Positions 37,101 through 52,100 of a DNA stretch of 64,000 bases are shown here, piece after piece (position 1 is the stretch's first letter; every line of letters starts with the position of its first letter). Under the pieces are notes generated by a model, which ran no database searches, was not told where the DNA came from, and saw only the letters and a program-made list of their open reading frames with translations. This DNA comes from Mytilus galloprovincialis (Eukaryota > Mollusca > Bivalvia > Mytilida > Mytilidae). The DNA lies in contig NC_134842.1 of NCBI RefSeq assembly GCF_965363235.1, positions 37,848,458 to 37,912,457 of the forward strand, in the 5' to 3' direction. Made by a program: the position numbers and the translations under genes.

Positions 37101-40100
37101 CAACATGTAGAAAAAGTGCAGCTTTATAAACTACGTTTAGTCGGCAATTATCTAACACATGTAACAGGTATATACCAATAATTATTTTTTTTACTGTTAC
37201 CTGTCTGCTATTCATATGTTTTAAACAATGGAATGGAAAAAAGATGACTTCATTTTTGGAAAACTTCAGCATACAATTCAACATATTCATATATATGAGG
37301 ATCTGTCTCACTACAAGCCACCGAATTTATTTCACAGCTTAAAATCATTCTATTTAAGTGTTATAGTATTTGGGCAAGCGTAAACATGAATTAATAAGCT
37401 GCTTTTGATGAGTCATGTTTTTTTTCTTAAAATGTTCTGTTTCAAGTCAAGAATATAGCAGTTGATTTCAACTAGCTCGTTTTCATGTATATAGGCGTTT
37501 GTTTTTGTTGAAGTTCAGTGTTTCTACTGTTCTGTTGTTTTACTCTTATAAAGAATGTGTTTCCCTCGGTTTTAGTTTTTGACCCGGATTTGTTTCCGCT
37601 CTATGGATTTATGATTATTGAAAGTCAGTATTCTACTGTTGCCTTTATGGTACGCGAGACGCCCATATATATCAAATATCAGTACCAATATTGGTAATAT
37701 GTATATTCATTAAACTATCAATTAATTCTTAAATATGCGAAACACCTAAGTAACTGTTTTTTTTTATATTGTATGACTATAACAACATTCAACTTGCCGT
37801 CACAATATATTTAAACGAAGTAAATTCTGAAATGATTTAAAGTTATTTTATCTACGAATATTTGTGGATGTAAATATAGAGCTGCATATATGGAGAGATT
37901 TTAAATACGTAAACGAAAAATATATATATTTCATGTCATTGAGGTACTCTAATGAACGCAATAAAGATTAGAACTGTATTGACTATCGTTTACGATTAAA
38001 AAATGAGCCCCTAATTTATGCATTTTTGTATACATGTCAAGAGGGATGACCTAACTATATAGATGATGTTCCGAACTTCCCTCACTAAATAACTCAAGTT
38101 TTGGTGACTATGTTGTTGAACGTATCTATATCATCGAACTTGAAATAAAGGATTCAACAGATACAGTTTAGTCTGCGTCATATCTTGAGTAACATCTAGA
38201 AATTGACAATGAGGGTCGGTTGAAAACACAACTTTACGACAAAAGAGATGATTTCAGCTTTCCAAATGTGAATATTTCATTCCTATATATGTAGCAATAT
38301 TTCGGCAGCGCCTGCATTCGGAGTATATATCTCCCAATTGATAGGAATAACTGTTACACAGACGATATCGGATACTATGTTCCTTATGTTATAACTACAA
38401 TCCCCTTCCCTTTTGACGAATGAGACGTATCTTATTAGACCACTTACATTAACCAGGTTTGTGATAACATGAGCAACACGACGGGTGCCAAATGTGGAGC
38501 TGGATCTGCTTAAACTCCCGGAGCACCTGAGATCCCCCAGTTTTTGGTAAAGTACGTGTTGCTAAGTATTTAGTTTTCTATGATGTGTCTGTGTACTGTG
38601 ATTTGTCAGTTTGTCTTTGTCTTTTTCTATATTAGCCATGGCGTTGTCAGTTTATTTTCCATCTATGAGTTTGATTGTCCCTCTGGTATCTTTCGGTCCG
38701 CTTCTACATATGTGACATCTTATAATATTTGTTTTAATTTATAGATAAAATAGAAAAAGGTTCTAGAGTAGTTAAAAAGACACAGACAACTCGAGAAGAA
38801 GTACCTTTCGGTACAATAGTCAACATAAACCAATCCACGAAAAAAGTTCAAGTTAAATGGGACAAGACTGAAGAAAAAGTTAACCCGCTTGACCTTCGCT
38901 TATATGACAATGCGCCATCGGGTAATGAATAGTTATACTGTTTAACGTATTTTAAAATGTGAACTATATACATTAGATTTTATAAACCGTTTTATAAAGC
39001 GTTGTGTTCAACATATCTGGAAGATATATCCTTTTGTGGCAGGTCAGATAAAGATAAAAAAGAAAGATTCCAGGGGAATTAAAATTGATCAGTCAAAGGA
39101 AAGCAGCAAACACCATAAACTTTAAAAAAGAACAAATGCAAGGTGAATTTTATCAACATTTTACACCCCCGAACCTTTTAAAAAATAATCTTTGCTCCTT
39201 GTTATATTTTGCTGTCTATATACTGATTTTGTGTCGTAGGTGGATGACACATATTCTTTATTTTCTTTTATATCATTCTTATTTGACAAAAAAAAAAAAA
39301 AAAAAAAAAAAACACAGACAAAGGGATATCTTGTGTAATAATATGATGTGTATGAAGTTAAAAACCAGCAAATTTTGCAAAATAAACGCAATACTTGTGT
39401 TAAAAGGTTCTCTCTAGTTTATCTTCATAATATATGCCTATTGGATAATGTATATATTTCTTTAATTTAATTAACTGTTTGTTTCAGGAGTGAAGCATAT
39501 TAACGTAACATGTGATGAATGTTATGCGTATTCTCTGCGTGGCATACGATGGAAATGTCTTCGCTGTGACAGCTACGACCTTTGTTCAGTCTGCTATATG
39601 GCTGATGAACACAATGTCAGTCACATTTTCAGTCGCATTCAAAGTGAGGATTCGAAAGGGTAATGCTTTGCTTTTGTTGGCATACATTTTGTGTCACCCA
39701 AACGTACTTAAGTAATTCAAGACTTCTGAACGCATTTAATATAATTTTAATAGTTATTAAAGGTACCGGGCTTATTAATGCCTCATAAACCAAGAGCACA
39801 GAGTTGACAAACTCAATAGTCTAGTTAAAGTTAAATATACTATTTTCGAAAAGAAGCATACTGTTAAAAAGATTTTTTTGTCGAGTTATCCGCTGTATGT
39901 AACTGCAAAAGTATATGCATATTTTTTATTTACTTTATCAACCTTCTTTTAGAGAAGAATCTCCTGACACTTTCTAGAAAACTAAGGTCACTCTAAATTG
40001 TTGTATAACTTGAGATCATTAGTTTCCCGTTTAAAGTGTTTTGTAGACATTTGTTTGTTTTGTTTATGAATTAATACTACAAAATCATGAAGACATAAGC

Positions 40101-43100
40101 GAATTTCATAAGAATTTTATTTTCTTTGCGTTTCAGTAAAGAAATGACAGCACGGATGGATGTAAAATTGACAGGCTATGCATTTGCATGGGGTATTCAA
40201 GAGAATGCAGAAGTGTCGCTTCGGAAAGATAACAGAAAAAGAGGTAACACAGTTACGGAATGATTGCCAGGTTTTGTTTTTGAATTCGATCTTTATTTCT
40301 CTTGTGTATTTTTTTTTAGAAAATGATTTAATTCTATAAAAGGTAAAATACCAAAAAAAAGGAAAATTCAAAATATTAAATCAGTCATGTGTGAAAAATC
40401 TTTACGATGTCGCAATTCTAACAATGATTCATCTATAATAATTTTCGTATCATAGAACTTTTATGAATTTGATAATGCATGATCACTCTAGGTTTCAGTA
40501 TATATGGTGTTGCTATTATACCCCTATTTGTGACAGTTATGCCTATTTTGTCTGTTTGTTTTGTTCACACATCGTTGTCGATAAAAAGAAATTTGATACG
40601 ACTTTCATACAAGTGAGAGGTTTTTATCTAGCTTTAAAACAGTTTAATACTTGGAATGCCCTTCACTGGTGTACTTGTTTGGATTTCTATTTATTTTTAT
40701 ATGAGCGTTACTGATTAGTGTAATGTAGACGGAACGCGCGTCTTGTGTATTAAATTAAGCCTGGTGCTTTTGATAATCAATAAATCCACCATTTTCTACA
40801 TAGGAAAATGCCCGTACAAATTCGTGAATATGACAGTTGTTATCCCTTCGTTTGATGTAATTGGCAGTTTGATTTTGTCAATTGATTGGGGACTTTCCGT
40901 TTTGAATTATCCTCGCATTTTTTTTTGGTGATTTTACTTTTTGGATATTAAATTGTTTTACAAAGATACGTGTAGTATGAATGAACACAGAAGGTGATTA
41001 TTATAAATCAAAAACTTGCAGTATTTTTGTGCAGTCGATTGTCATTTGATTACTTTAATATAAAAAAAAGAAGATGTGGTATGATAGCCAATGACACAAC
41101 TGTCCACAAGAGACCAACATGACACAAAAATTAACGACTATAGGTCATTGTAAGACCTTCAACAATGAGCAAAGCCCATACCGCATAGTCAGCTATAAAA
41201 GGCCCAGAAGTGACAATATAAAATAATTCAAACGAGAAAACTAACGGCCTTATTTATTTAAAAAAATAAACGAAAAACAAATATGTAAGACATAAACAAA
41301 CGACATTTGTATGTATAGATTACAATTGATTACTTAATCAAATGTTTAATTTTGTTTCCTTAAAAACTGCCAATAACTTGCTAAAACATGTATAATATAA
41401 AACAAAATAATAAAAAAAAGTTCACCACCGTTCTTATAAGTTTGTTGGTATTTGTTCCCTCTAGAATACCATTTTGAATTGCAATTGTGTGCATTAACGT
41501 ATAACAAAAATGTCGAAATCGAAGATATATCCGAAAAGGGAAAGCTTTTGTAAGAAATATGAACTTGGAAGTTCGATTGTTTTCCATTTTATATTCTTTT
41601 TACATTTTTCGTCCTATTCAAATTAAGCAGTAATATTTCACAACTATAAAGAGATAAATATGCTTTTTTCTTCGATTTTCAGTTGAATGCAAAATTTTCC
41701 CGTTAATCAAATCAGATTGACTGTTCTTTCACCTTAACATGCTATAAAAGTTTAATTTAGGTAAATTATGTATAACATGAGGCGTTGTTGATTTAACCAT
41801 TCGATATTATATTTTGATGATAAAATTTTCACTGCATTTCTTGATGTAAAAAAACAAAGCACCATTCTCGTTTTACTGTTAATATTACCTAAATGATGTT
41901 TCAATTCTAGGCGTAGTACTAGCAATGCAAGATGACGAAATTCAAGTGCAATGGTCAGCCAATCACAAAACAAGTAAACACAATATACTGGAACTACAAT
42001 GCGAGAGCACAGTAGCACGGCAATTTTATCCTGAACATCTCCCGATACTTGGAAAAGGTAACCATAATTTACCAATCAAACAATGTACTTAGAATACAAA
42101 GTTATGACTATACTAAAATAAATTAACAATGAATCCTCAAAACATAACACTATGGACCTACACCAGACTATTGATAGAAATTGTATGTATAACCGCTAAA
42201 ATTGAAGGAAAAGTTGGAAATACCATTAAAGAATAAGTTACATCTTAATATTTGACATTAAACATATGATTCCTTTTGAAAGTCCCATCGAAAAGTAAGT
42301 TCTCGCATCTGTATTATGTTAAAAAAAAATTCCCGGTCAAATTTATGAAAGACCAATAGAGATTAATAGACATTGGTATTTTATATCATACTACTATATA
42401 AAGATTTGTTGCGCGATTCTTATAAAAGTAAATGAGATAATTATATACTTGATATATGAATAACAGAAAATAATACCGTATTGCCAAACCTTTCAACAAC
42501 AGTTTAAATACTTCTCTGCATGCAATGGTTCAACTTGTATATGCTTAAGTTCTTGTTCAGTATTGTCCGACCTCATGCCAAATTCTAAAATTAAAATCAG
42601 TAAAAGAGAAGTAGGAAAACAGGGAATATTAAATTTTGTCCTTTTTCTCCCCATTAATCTGAGTGTTAACCATTGAAGGAAAAATTCTGTCAGAAGGTAC
42701 AGAAATGTGACGGTAGTAAAATAGCACAATTAGTTGACGCAAAGAGCAAAAGGGTCTTCGAACAAGCATATTTATCAAGATGTATCTTATTGGACTCGAT
42801 TTGAGTCGAATACATATATAGGTATTCGAAACATATTTAACCTTTAAGTGTTCAAAACGCTCATCAACGATCGATAAACTCTCATACAATAAAGTGTGGC
42901 GTGACTGACCGTACCATAATATACTTGACTATCAAATATGTACTTTGATAGCTTTTAAATACATTTGATTATGATTATTTAAATAGATACTCTAGGCCAC
43001 CTTGACGTTGATTTCAGCCACAACAATACAAAACAAAAGGTAATTGATATTTGTATGTTCACTGTAAGCTTTTTGATTAAAAGAAAAAAAATATACAATT

Positions 43101-46100
43101 TCATACATATATTGACTATCCCTCTGGTATCTTTCGTCCCTATTTTTTAACGATATAAACAGAAATCCCCTCCCCCACAAAAAAAAAAAAATTGTCTGTT
43201 CGTGGTCCGTATCCGCACTGGATATAAGTCGCTATGAATATAAAAAAGAAGATGTGGTATGATTACCAATGAGACAACTCTCCACAAGAGTTCAACTATT
43301 TTTTGCCTTGGTAGTTTCAATTCAGTCACTATGGAACTGTTTTAAATACATCTATAGCTTACTGCATCTTGGATTAATCAATTTTGTGAGTTTTACTTTT
43401 TCAAATGGAGTACATAATTAGGAAAGTGACATTTTAGAATAGCCTCTTCATGCTCTTAGCTAACGAAGGTATGTACCAACTTAGAAAACGGCTCTATTAT
43501 ATATTATTCGAAAGTCAATTAGTTAAATAGACGATTGCTGTTCACAAAAAATCTATTAAACTAAAAGTTACAAATGTCGAAGTTAGTTCAAAATAATGGA
43601 ATATCCGTTTCAGATGATAGCGGATATGTTCTTAATGTCGTTACTACAATCCCTCCTCCTTTTCACGAATGTGACTTACATTATTAGAGGTGATTTTAAA
43701 CGTTTAATTAAGATACAAATTAAATTTTATAGATTCAGGTGAACATTCGGTATAATATCGATAAGGAACAGAAACAATCATATAAACCTGTGCTGTACCT
43801 CATTTTTGCAAATAAACAAAACACAGATTACAAAGACGACAGATGTCAACTGATAGATGACGTCTTTGAATATTCAAGTAGGTATTTTTAAATCTCTTAC
43901 ATAATATAAAGTTGCAATATGCATACAGGTATTTTGTGTCTATAACTCTTATTTCTGCTCTATGTCATGCAAGACGTTTTACAAGAATTCATGTTCTTGT
44001 ATCTAGACTATACTCATGTTTTCTTAATATGATTCCGTTTTCTTTAACATTAACGAAAGAGAAACGACAGATACTAAATTGACATCCAAAGTCGAAAACA
44101 AACTTACAATGTCATAGCTAAAAAAGAATGAAAAATGACAAAAAGGTCACACAACAATAAAACAAATGCAGCACAGAGTTATAAAAACTGAGCAATAATT
44201 AAAATAACAATAGTACCGAACTCAGAAGAAAAATTCCAACTGGAAAGTCCGTTATCAAAAGGCAAAATCAAAGGCTCAAACACATCATACGAATGGATAA
44301 TAACTGTCACATTTCTGACTTGGTACAGATATTATGTTATGTAGAAACAGACACCAACCCGTACTAAATAATAAAGCAACGCCATAATTATAATAACTGT
44401 TTGGAGCTTTAGTAAGTCATTATATGTTTAACATTTTACATTAACGATAATTAGTCTGATATAATAATTTGTTCACAACTCCAATTTTTTGAGACTGATT
44501 CAAATTTGATAAAAAAAGACATACTATTAAAAAAAAAAACACTTAACAAAATTCACTATATTGTTTCAGGCTTTAAAATGCACATATTTATTTTAATATA
44601 ATCAAAATTGAGGAATGTGTCTCAATTCATTTTCGCGCTCTGGCTTTAATTTGTACTTTTTGTTGTTTTTAACAACTCTCAAATAACTCGTCAGGGAACT
44701 TTTACATATTTTGACCTCAATAAACACAGAATTATAAAAGGTTATGGTTGAAATGCGCACGTATTGCAATTAAATCAATAAAACGAATTGGAAAGAACTT
44801 GACTTGATTTAAGAAAATGAGCATACATACTTGTTTATATCGTTTCGATATATGATATCTTCTCACTGAATCCATTGCTCAGACTGTTGATTTTGTTACA
44901 AAAAGATTATCGACTCAAGATGAACTTGTTTTCTAACATGAAATATAGACTTCTCTACTGTACAATACTCCAAAAGTTTAACTCTATTATAAATATGAAG
45001 TAAAACCCTGTTCCAAGAGTAAAATGACAAAACTGTAATACTAGTAGACATAAAAGAGGAGCGAAAGATACCAGAGGAACAGTCAGACTCATAAATCGAA
45101 AATAAACTGACAACGCCATGGCTAAAATGAAAAAGACAAACAGACATATAACAGTACACAGGAAACAACGTAGGGAAACTAAAGACTGAGCAACACGAAC
45201 CTGGGGGTGATATAAGGTGCTCCGGAAGGGTAAGCAGATTCTGCTCTACATGTGGCACCCGTCGTGTTGCTCATGTTCATACAAACCCGGTAAAAGATAA
45301 ATGAAAACATTTTGTTCCCAATGTCAGCTTTGAACTCAGATTGTTTGTTAATATAAATGTTTGATGCAGTGAACTTGAACGTTATATTATTGTCGCTCTT
45401 ACATTACATTTACATACGTTATTAATTCCATCACATTTACAGATGCTCCTCAATTTCGTTACATTTACATGTTATAACGTTCCGTCACATTCACAGATAT
45501 TTCTGTTTTCCTTCGACTTATAAATTTTTATAGTCCACTTTTGGACCTGACCCCTTTGTTTTTTCAAAAACGATTTTAACTATGAAAAATGAAGATACTG
45601 TTATATCAGATCAATGAAATATTTTGATACGATTCTTCGACGATCATCTTACAGAAAGGACAAAAATACCATGCCATGTCATCGAAAAGAAGGTACTGTT
45701 TCTGCAAGGTTCTTCGAGTGTTGTATGCATTCACCCTACCACTAGTGATCATACAATCAAGGTAACTGTACATATGTAGTTCATGTTTTAAATAGCAAAC
45801 GAGTTGTTTTTATATACAGACTTTCTTTAAACCCGCCGGACAATGTTACTTTGCATATTTAATTCATATTCATATTTTGAAAGGAAACTTCCTCAAAATG
45901 TGTGTTCATATGCAATTGATATAACATGGTTCATTACTTACTCTAATTCGCATGGTGAACATTCCTGATCTGTCTATGCCATGTTACGAAAGGTAGAGTT
46001 TCACCATCGTCAGGAAGCATTGGTTAAATATATTTTACGTCTTAGTTGGGTTTTTTTTGCACACTTTATGAATCGATAATGGCGGTTATTCTAAACACGT

Positions 46101-49100
46101 GTCCATGAAAATTGGTATCACAGTTTGTTTTACTCTTTTTCTAATTAAAAATCAAAGAAACTAATGGTGAAAAACATGTTTGATAACACTCTCTGTCATC
46201 ATATCACTTACGCGTTTTTATTACAAAAAGAAGATGGGTATTATTGCCAATGAGACAACTCTTCAAAAGAGACCAAAATGACACAACTATAAGTCACCGT
46301 TCGGCCTTCAACAATTAGCAAAAGCCATGCCGCTTAGTCAGCTATAAAAGGCCCTGAAATGACAATGTAAAACATTTCAAACAAGAAAACTAATGACCTT
46401 ATTAATGTACAAAAAGTGAACGGAAAACAAATATGTAACACATAAAAAAACGACAACCACTGAATTATAAGCTCTTGACAGGCACATACATACAGAATGT
46501 TTGTTATACGTTGCCATGCTCAAAGTTTTAGCTGTTTGTGTGTGTGTTTTATTTCGTCTTTTTTTGCATTCTTTTCTACATTTATTGTTTTCTGTTCTGT
46601 ATTGTCGAGTGCGTTTTATTTCTTATTCTCAAATTTTTAACATAATGTTTTGCCTTCCCATCAAAATGTTTTGTTTAATAGTGTTTGATATAAAAAAAAT
46701 TATCTTATATGTTTGTTTTTATCAATATAAGGAATTGGTGAAGAAAGGATTTCGAATTTTCGAAAGAGGGGATACAAACACAGAAGAAACTGAAATCAAA
46801 TACTTCATTAGAATGGCAGAATGTAAGTATTCCAATAGAACCAATATGGAGCAAAAGAGATCCTTTCAGCTTCCTAATTATGAACTTTCAATTTTTATGT
46901 AGCAATTTTGAGCAGCGCCTGTATTAAGATTGTATATATATTCAAGTCATTTTCCAGGGCTTCGTTTCTTATCATGATTTCTTTTTTTTCTTATTACGAA
47001 ACGGTTTCAGTTTATCTAATATACAATCATGATCCCCGCACATTAGCCATACAAACTACCACTTTAGGATCAGAAACATTTCTGGCTTATTCATGCAACA
47101 ATTGTGCAACAGTTTTTTAAGTTAACATTGAAAATAACTTTAAATTTTCATATGATTGTATTATAATTACAAACCCTTTTTCATTGCAGATGTGTTACAT
47201 GAGAAAGTTTTACCAGTAATTATATCCTTGCGTAATGGAGGATTGAATGAAGACGTATTAGTTAGTGCTAGTAGTTTATTACTACCGATTATTCGATTGA
47301 AGGTACGAAATTCTGGCAACAACATGATTTTGGTTGATGCATTTTTCAGGAATACACGACTTTTTTAATTTATGCAAACTTCTCATCATTGCTGTATTAT
47401 TGCGTAACTGATGAGTCTTATGTAGACAAAACGCGCGTCTGGCGTATTAAATTGTAATCCTGGTACCTTTGATAACGATTTACACCACTGGGACAATGCC
47501 ACTGCTGGTGGACGTTTCGTCCCCCAGGGTATAACCAGCCCAATATTCAGCATATCAGTGTTGACATGAATATCAAATATATGGTCAATTTTAAAATTTC
47601 CTGTTACAATACTTTGAATTTTTCGAAAATCTAAGGATTATTTTATTCCAGGAATAGATTATGTTAGCCGTATTTGGCACAACCTTTTTGAATTTTGGGT
47701 CCCCAATGCCCTTCAACTTTCTATTTGTTTGGCTTTATAACTATATTGATCTGAGCCTCACTGAAGAGTCTTATGTAGACGAAACGCGAGTCTGGCGTAT
47801 TTTAAAACTATAAACTTGATAAATATTGTACCTCTTTAAAAATGAAAAACCGAAAATTAAAAAGTGTTTCTACAATGATTTTCAATGTCACGGTCATTAT
47901 TGCTTGACATCATATATCGAATGACGTCATTGTTTGGCATTTCACATCACAAACGTCGAGCGTTCGTATTTTCTGGCACATGAAATGCAACCCTGAAAAA
48001 CACCTGGCAACAAGAGGGTTAAAAAAGAAATCTCTGTTTTACTGACAAATTATAACATAAGGGTTTTCGATATCAAAAACAAGTCAAAACATTTACTTTA
48101 TTTTATCATCGGGACGTCACAAAGGCATCATTCGTAAATATAAGTCAACATGCAGACATCTTATATTATAGGTATTTTTCATCAAAACTTTATGGTAATA
48201 TTCTATACAAAGCACACACATGCCGTCATTCACCGAAAAATCTAACCAAACCTTTAAACAGACTTATTCAGAAGGAAATAGACACGATATTGTAAGCAGA
48301 TCATTAAAGATGGTGTAGTTTGGAATTAATATTGATCTTCTCATAGGTGTTTTGCATCAGAAATGAACACTTTTATTCTGAAACCAGTTCGACGTTGGTT
48401 AAGTTTTTTCCTTAATTTTATGATGGTTCGATTCTCAACCCATAACAGGAGGGATTGAGCTTGATTTTTTTTATGATGAAGGCATAATCTGTAACTCTGT
48501 CTAATTGAGGTCTGGAGCTGGCATGCACGTAACTGCTAGTAGTCCTTGTTAGTCTATAAATCATTGTTATTTTACTTAGTTCCTTCTATGACATATTAGT
48601 ATTATGAATTTTGACTCGGACCTTTTTTCATGATTTTTTCTGAGATTCCACAAAATTTTGTTATACCTCGCCGTATTTTCGCACGTGTCTCAAGTAAGGA
48701 GCTTCTGGCATTGTTTAGTTTTTTATGTTTTCAGTTAGACTGGTTACCGATCGCAATATTCAGTATGAGGGAGTATGGCTAATAGCTACTACCTGGAACG
48801 TACTACCGGGAACCAGGATAGTTTTTAATCTATTTATATGTATCGGATGTTAGTGCGACTTCTTTTTTTCTAGTAGTTGTCACTTTGACACATTACCCAT
48901 TTTATTCTTAATTTTAAGACAAAGTTGTAAAGTAAGAGCCTCATATGGTATCACTGATGTAAGTAAGAATTTTTGTAAGTTAGAAGCATATTTTATTAAT
49001 GTTGTCATAAGGTTTAAACCTGACGATAACTCGTTTGATAATGAGACACAATTCGGGAAATTGACTTTGACAATGTTTTTTTGATATATCTTTTATCGTA

Positions 49101-52100
49101 GAAAAGCAGTCCAGACGTTACTGTTTTGACACTTGAAAACGGCTCCATTGAAAAAGCAACTGAGCATATGACAAATTTAAAGACTCCGTGGAATGTCAGA
49201 AAATCTGAAACTCTTATTGCAATTAAGAATGCAGAAACAACAGAAGAAATTTCGGCTATTAATGAGGTGCAAAGCAACTTGGATTTCGAAGCTCTAATAT
49301 GTCACGTGGTTATTGGAGGTATGTCTTTTGCAAATTACGTATCATTTAGTAAACTTTATAAATGTATGTTTCATTTCACATGTACTTCATTTTCCTTATG
49401 AGAAATGAAGCTTTTATGTAGTTTTATGTGTTATACTTATTTTTGTATGCTTTAAAAATGAGAGCATACCCTAATTACATAAGTAACCTGGACTATAGTA
49501 TTACATTCTGAAAATTCATTTTTGTTGTACCAATTCATTTTTATCTGATGATTCTCAACTGAAGATTTATCAAACGAAACACACACATTTTCCAATTAAT
49601 TTGCATAAATACTATAAATTTGATCTATCAATAAAAATACCACTTAAAAAAACATCAACTTTTCAATCCCATTACAAGAAAAACGTGTGTATTCAACGAA
49701 TTAAAACATAAATCTAGATGAAATGTGTTCAAGATTTTTTTATTTTAATTATTGTTCTATTACAAAATACTTCCTTATGTGATTAGATGGTCAGATTAAT
49801 TTTGATCGCGAATTATTGGGTACAGCAATGTAATGAAAGCGTTACAAAATGTTACAAAATGTTATATAAATTCTTTATAACATCTGAAGATTTGTTCTTA
49901 CTAATTAAGGTGGATGTCAAGTAAGCAAACTTTCAAATAAGTGTAAATTCCTAGTAGATAATAGGCCTCTTCTCAAGTAAATCCCAGGAATAGACAGTAA
50001 ATCGGACTTATTCTATAACTTATATTCTTAATTTCTTTTATTGCCAAATGTTTTCTTAAATGGAAAATTTTAATCGGCAGTCTGCTTTACTGGTATATTC
50101 TTTATGCCCAACCTACGATAGTAGAGGGGCATTATGTTTTATGCTCTGTGCGTTCGTTCGTCCTTGCGTCCGTATGTTTTTCAGGTTAAAGTTTTTGGTC
50201 AAGGTAGTTTTTGATGAAGTTGAAGTCCAATCAACTTGAAACTTAGAACACATGTTCCCTATATGATATGATCTTTCTAATTTTAAAATCAAATTAAAGT
50301 ATTGAACATGAAAAAAGATAGAACGAGTGGGGCATCCGTGTACTATGGACACATTCTTGTTTTTTTTTCATTTATGATCTATTCGATAATATTTTATTTT
50401 ACCTCAAACAATTTTTTACCCGAAATTCGCAAGAAGTATGTATGCTTACCACTTTGAGGAAGTTATAATACATATTGAAATGTGCCAAGACAATTACTGC
50501 TGTCTTCGTCAGTAAAGATTGTTAAATCTCAATATAGAATTGTATTTTTTGTAACGATTTTTGTGCATGCTCATCAGCAATGAATCTTTTCAATCATTTA
50601 TTTGAAGGTTTTTATTTCATTTCTCTATTCAACATTAATAGATTGTTCAATAAAGATCATCTTAATATTAATGTTCACAGAAGAATACCATGACATTTAT
50701 TGTTATTGACGTGGTTTTTTGTCTATGCACCAGTAACAACTTTTTTTTATAATTTGTAGCTTTAAAAAGAAAATGTTTGGCATGTGCCTGTTGGATTTAT
50801 TAAAAAAACAAACAAAATAAAATATTACTTAAAGTACATTTATACAGCTTGTACATGAAACATTCTGCCTTTATTATTTTTTCTAATTTTCTGCAAATAC
50901 AAGGTCCAACAAGTACAGACTTTTACAAAAAAAGACAACGGATTGTGATTTTTTTATCTACAAAAAAAGGAGGTGTGGTATAATTGCCAATGAGAAAACT
51001 CTCAGCAAGAGACCAACAGATACAGAAATAGATAAATATAGGTCACCGTACATTTTTAAACATTGTGCAATTCAGATACCGCACAGTCAGCTTTTAAAGG
51101 TCATAAAATTACTAATTTAAAATAATACACACGACAAAATTAACGGCATTATTTATTTGAAAAAAATGAACATTAAACAAATCTGTGACACAACAACAAG
51201 CCACATCCACTGAATAACATGCTCCTGATTTGGTACAGACACATACAAACAGAATGAAGATAGATATTTAAAACATGTTGAATTCAAGGCAGCAGTAAGA
51301 ATAATATGTCTTGCTATTGTAACAATAAAGTAATAGGTTTTTTTTCCATTGTAATACCATCTATATTGGTTGTGTCTCGTAAATACACTATCTATTGTGA
51401 CATTATTTATTTCTATTGCAGTCTCAATTGAGAACAAACAAAAAGTAAACGTAAGTTTTTATTAACATGCTGATAAAACATTGGGTTTCTCCAAATAAAT
51501 ATATATTGGATTGGTGTACTAAATACAGAGCAAAGTGAAACAGAACAAACTCCCGGAGTGATCACGGATGCTCCGATATCCTTTATGTTAGAAATGAAAA
51601 CTGGCATATAACTGAGCTCGGAAAAGTTTGTAAATGTCTCTTTTCCAACAATTATTCAATCTTAAACCGGTAGCAAACGGAATATTCTTAATACAAAACA
51701 ATGTCGGCGTAAATATATATCTTTTTAAATTATGTAAACACACAATAACGCTTATCGATCACTCGATACATTTCACAATTTCTTGATATTGATTGAGTGA
51801 TGATTGGTATTTTAAGCTATTCTGAGCTCTATTTGTTAATTGATGATGGTTTGTATTGTATTAGCGGCGGAAACCGGAGAGAACAAACGACCTTCGACAG
51901 GAATGTCGACTTGATATACATAGATAAGCTTCGATTATTTTGTAAATGTTTATATATATATTGACTTTTATGATGATTGCTCCTCTGTTTCAAGATAAAA
52001 ACCTTTAGAAAAAGACTGTTAAAAATGGATGGTTTATGTAGTAGAGAATTGATAAGAAGTAGTGGATTCGTAAACGATAATCAACGAGCGACTTTAGTCG

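Larger units (their letters stand above)
47400..47810 (+). mobile_element. Retrozyme-like repeat, copy C (one monomer bounded by two hammerheads)
   Basis: It begins at a complete but mutated hammerhead (predicted cleavage base C47439) and ends with a second (C47792). The distance is 353 bp, identical to copy B. The body has CCACTGGGACAATGCCACTG and GGACGTTTCGTCCCCCAGGG. It lies 100 bp downstream of exon 13, in sense, in intron 13. Confidence 0.85.

Noticed and set aside
43840..43876. Possible extra exon after a CAG acceptor
   Set aside because: Stops appear in the two frames that would fit, and the phase does not suit the chain between exons 10 and 12.
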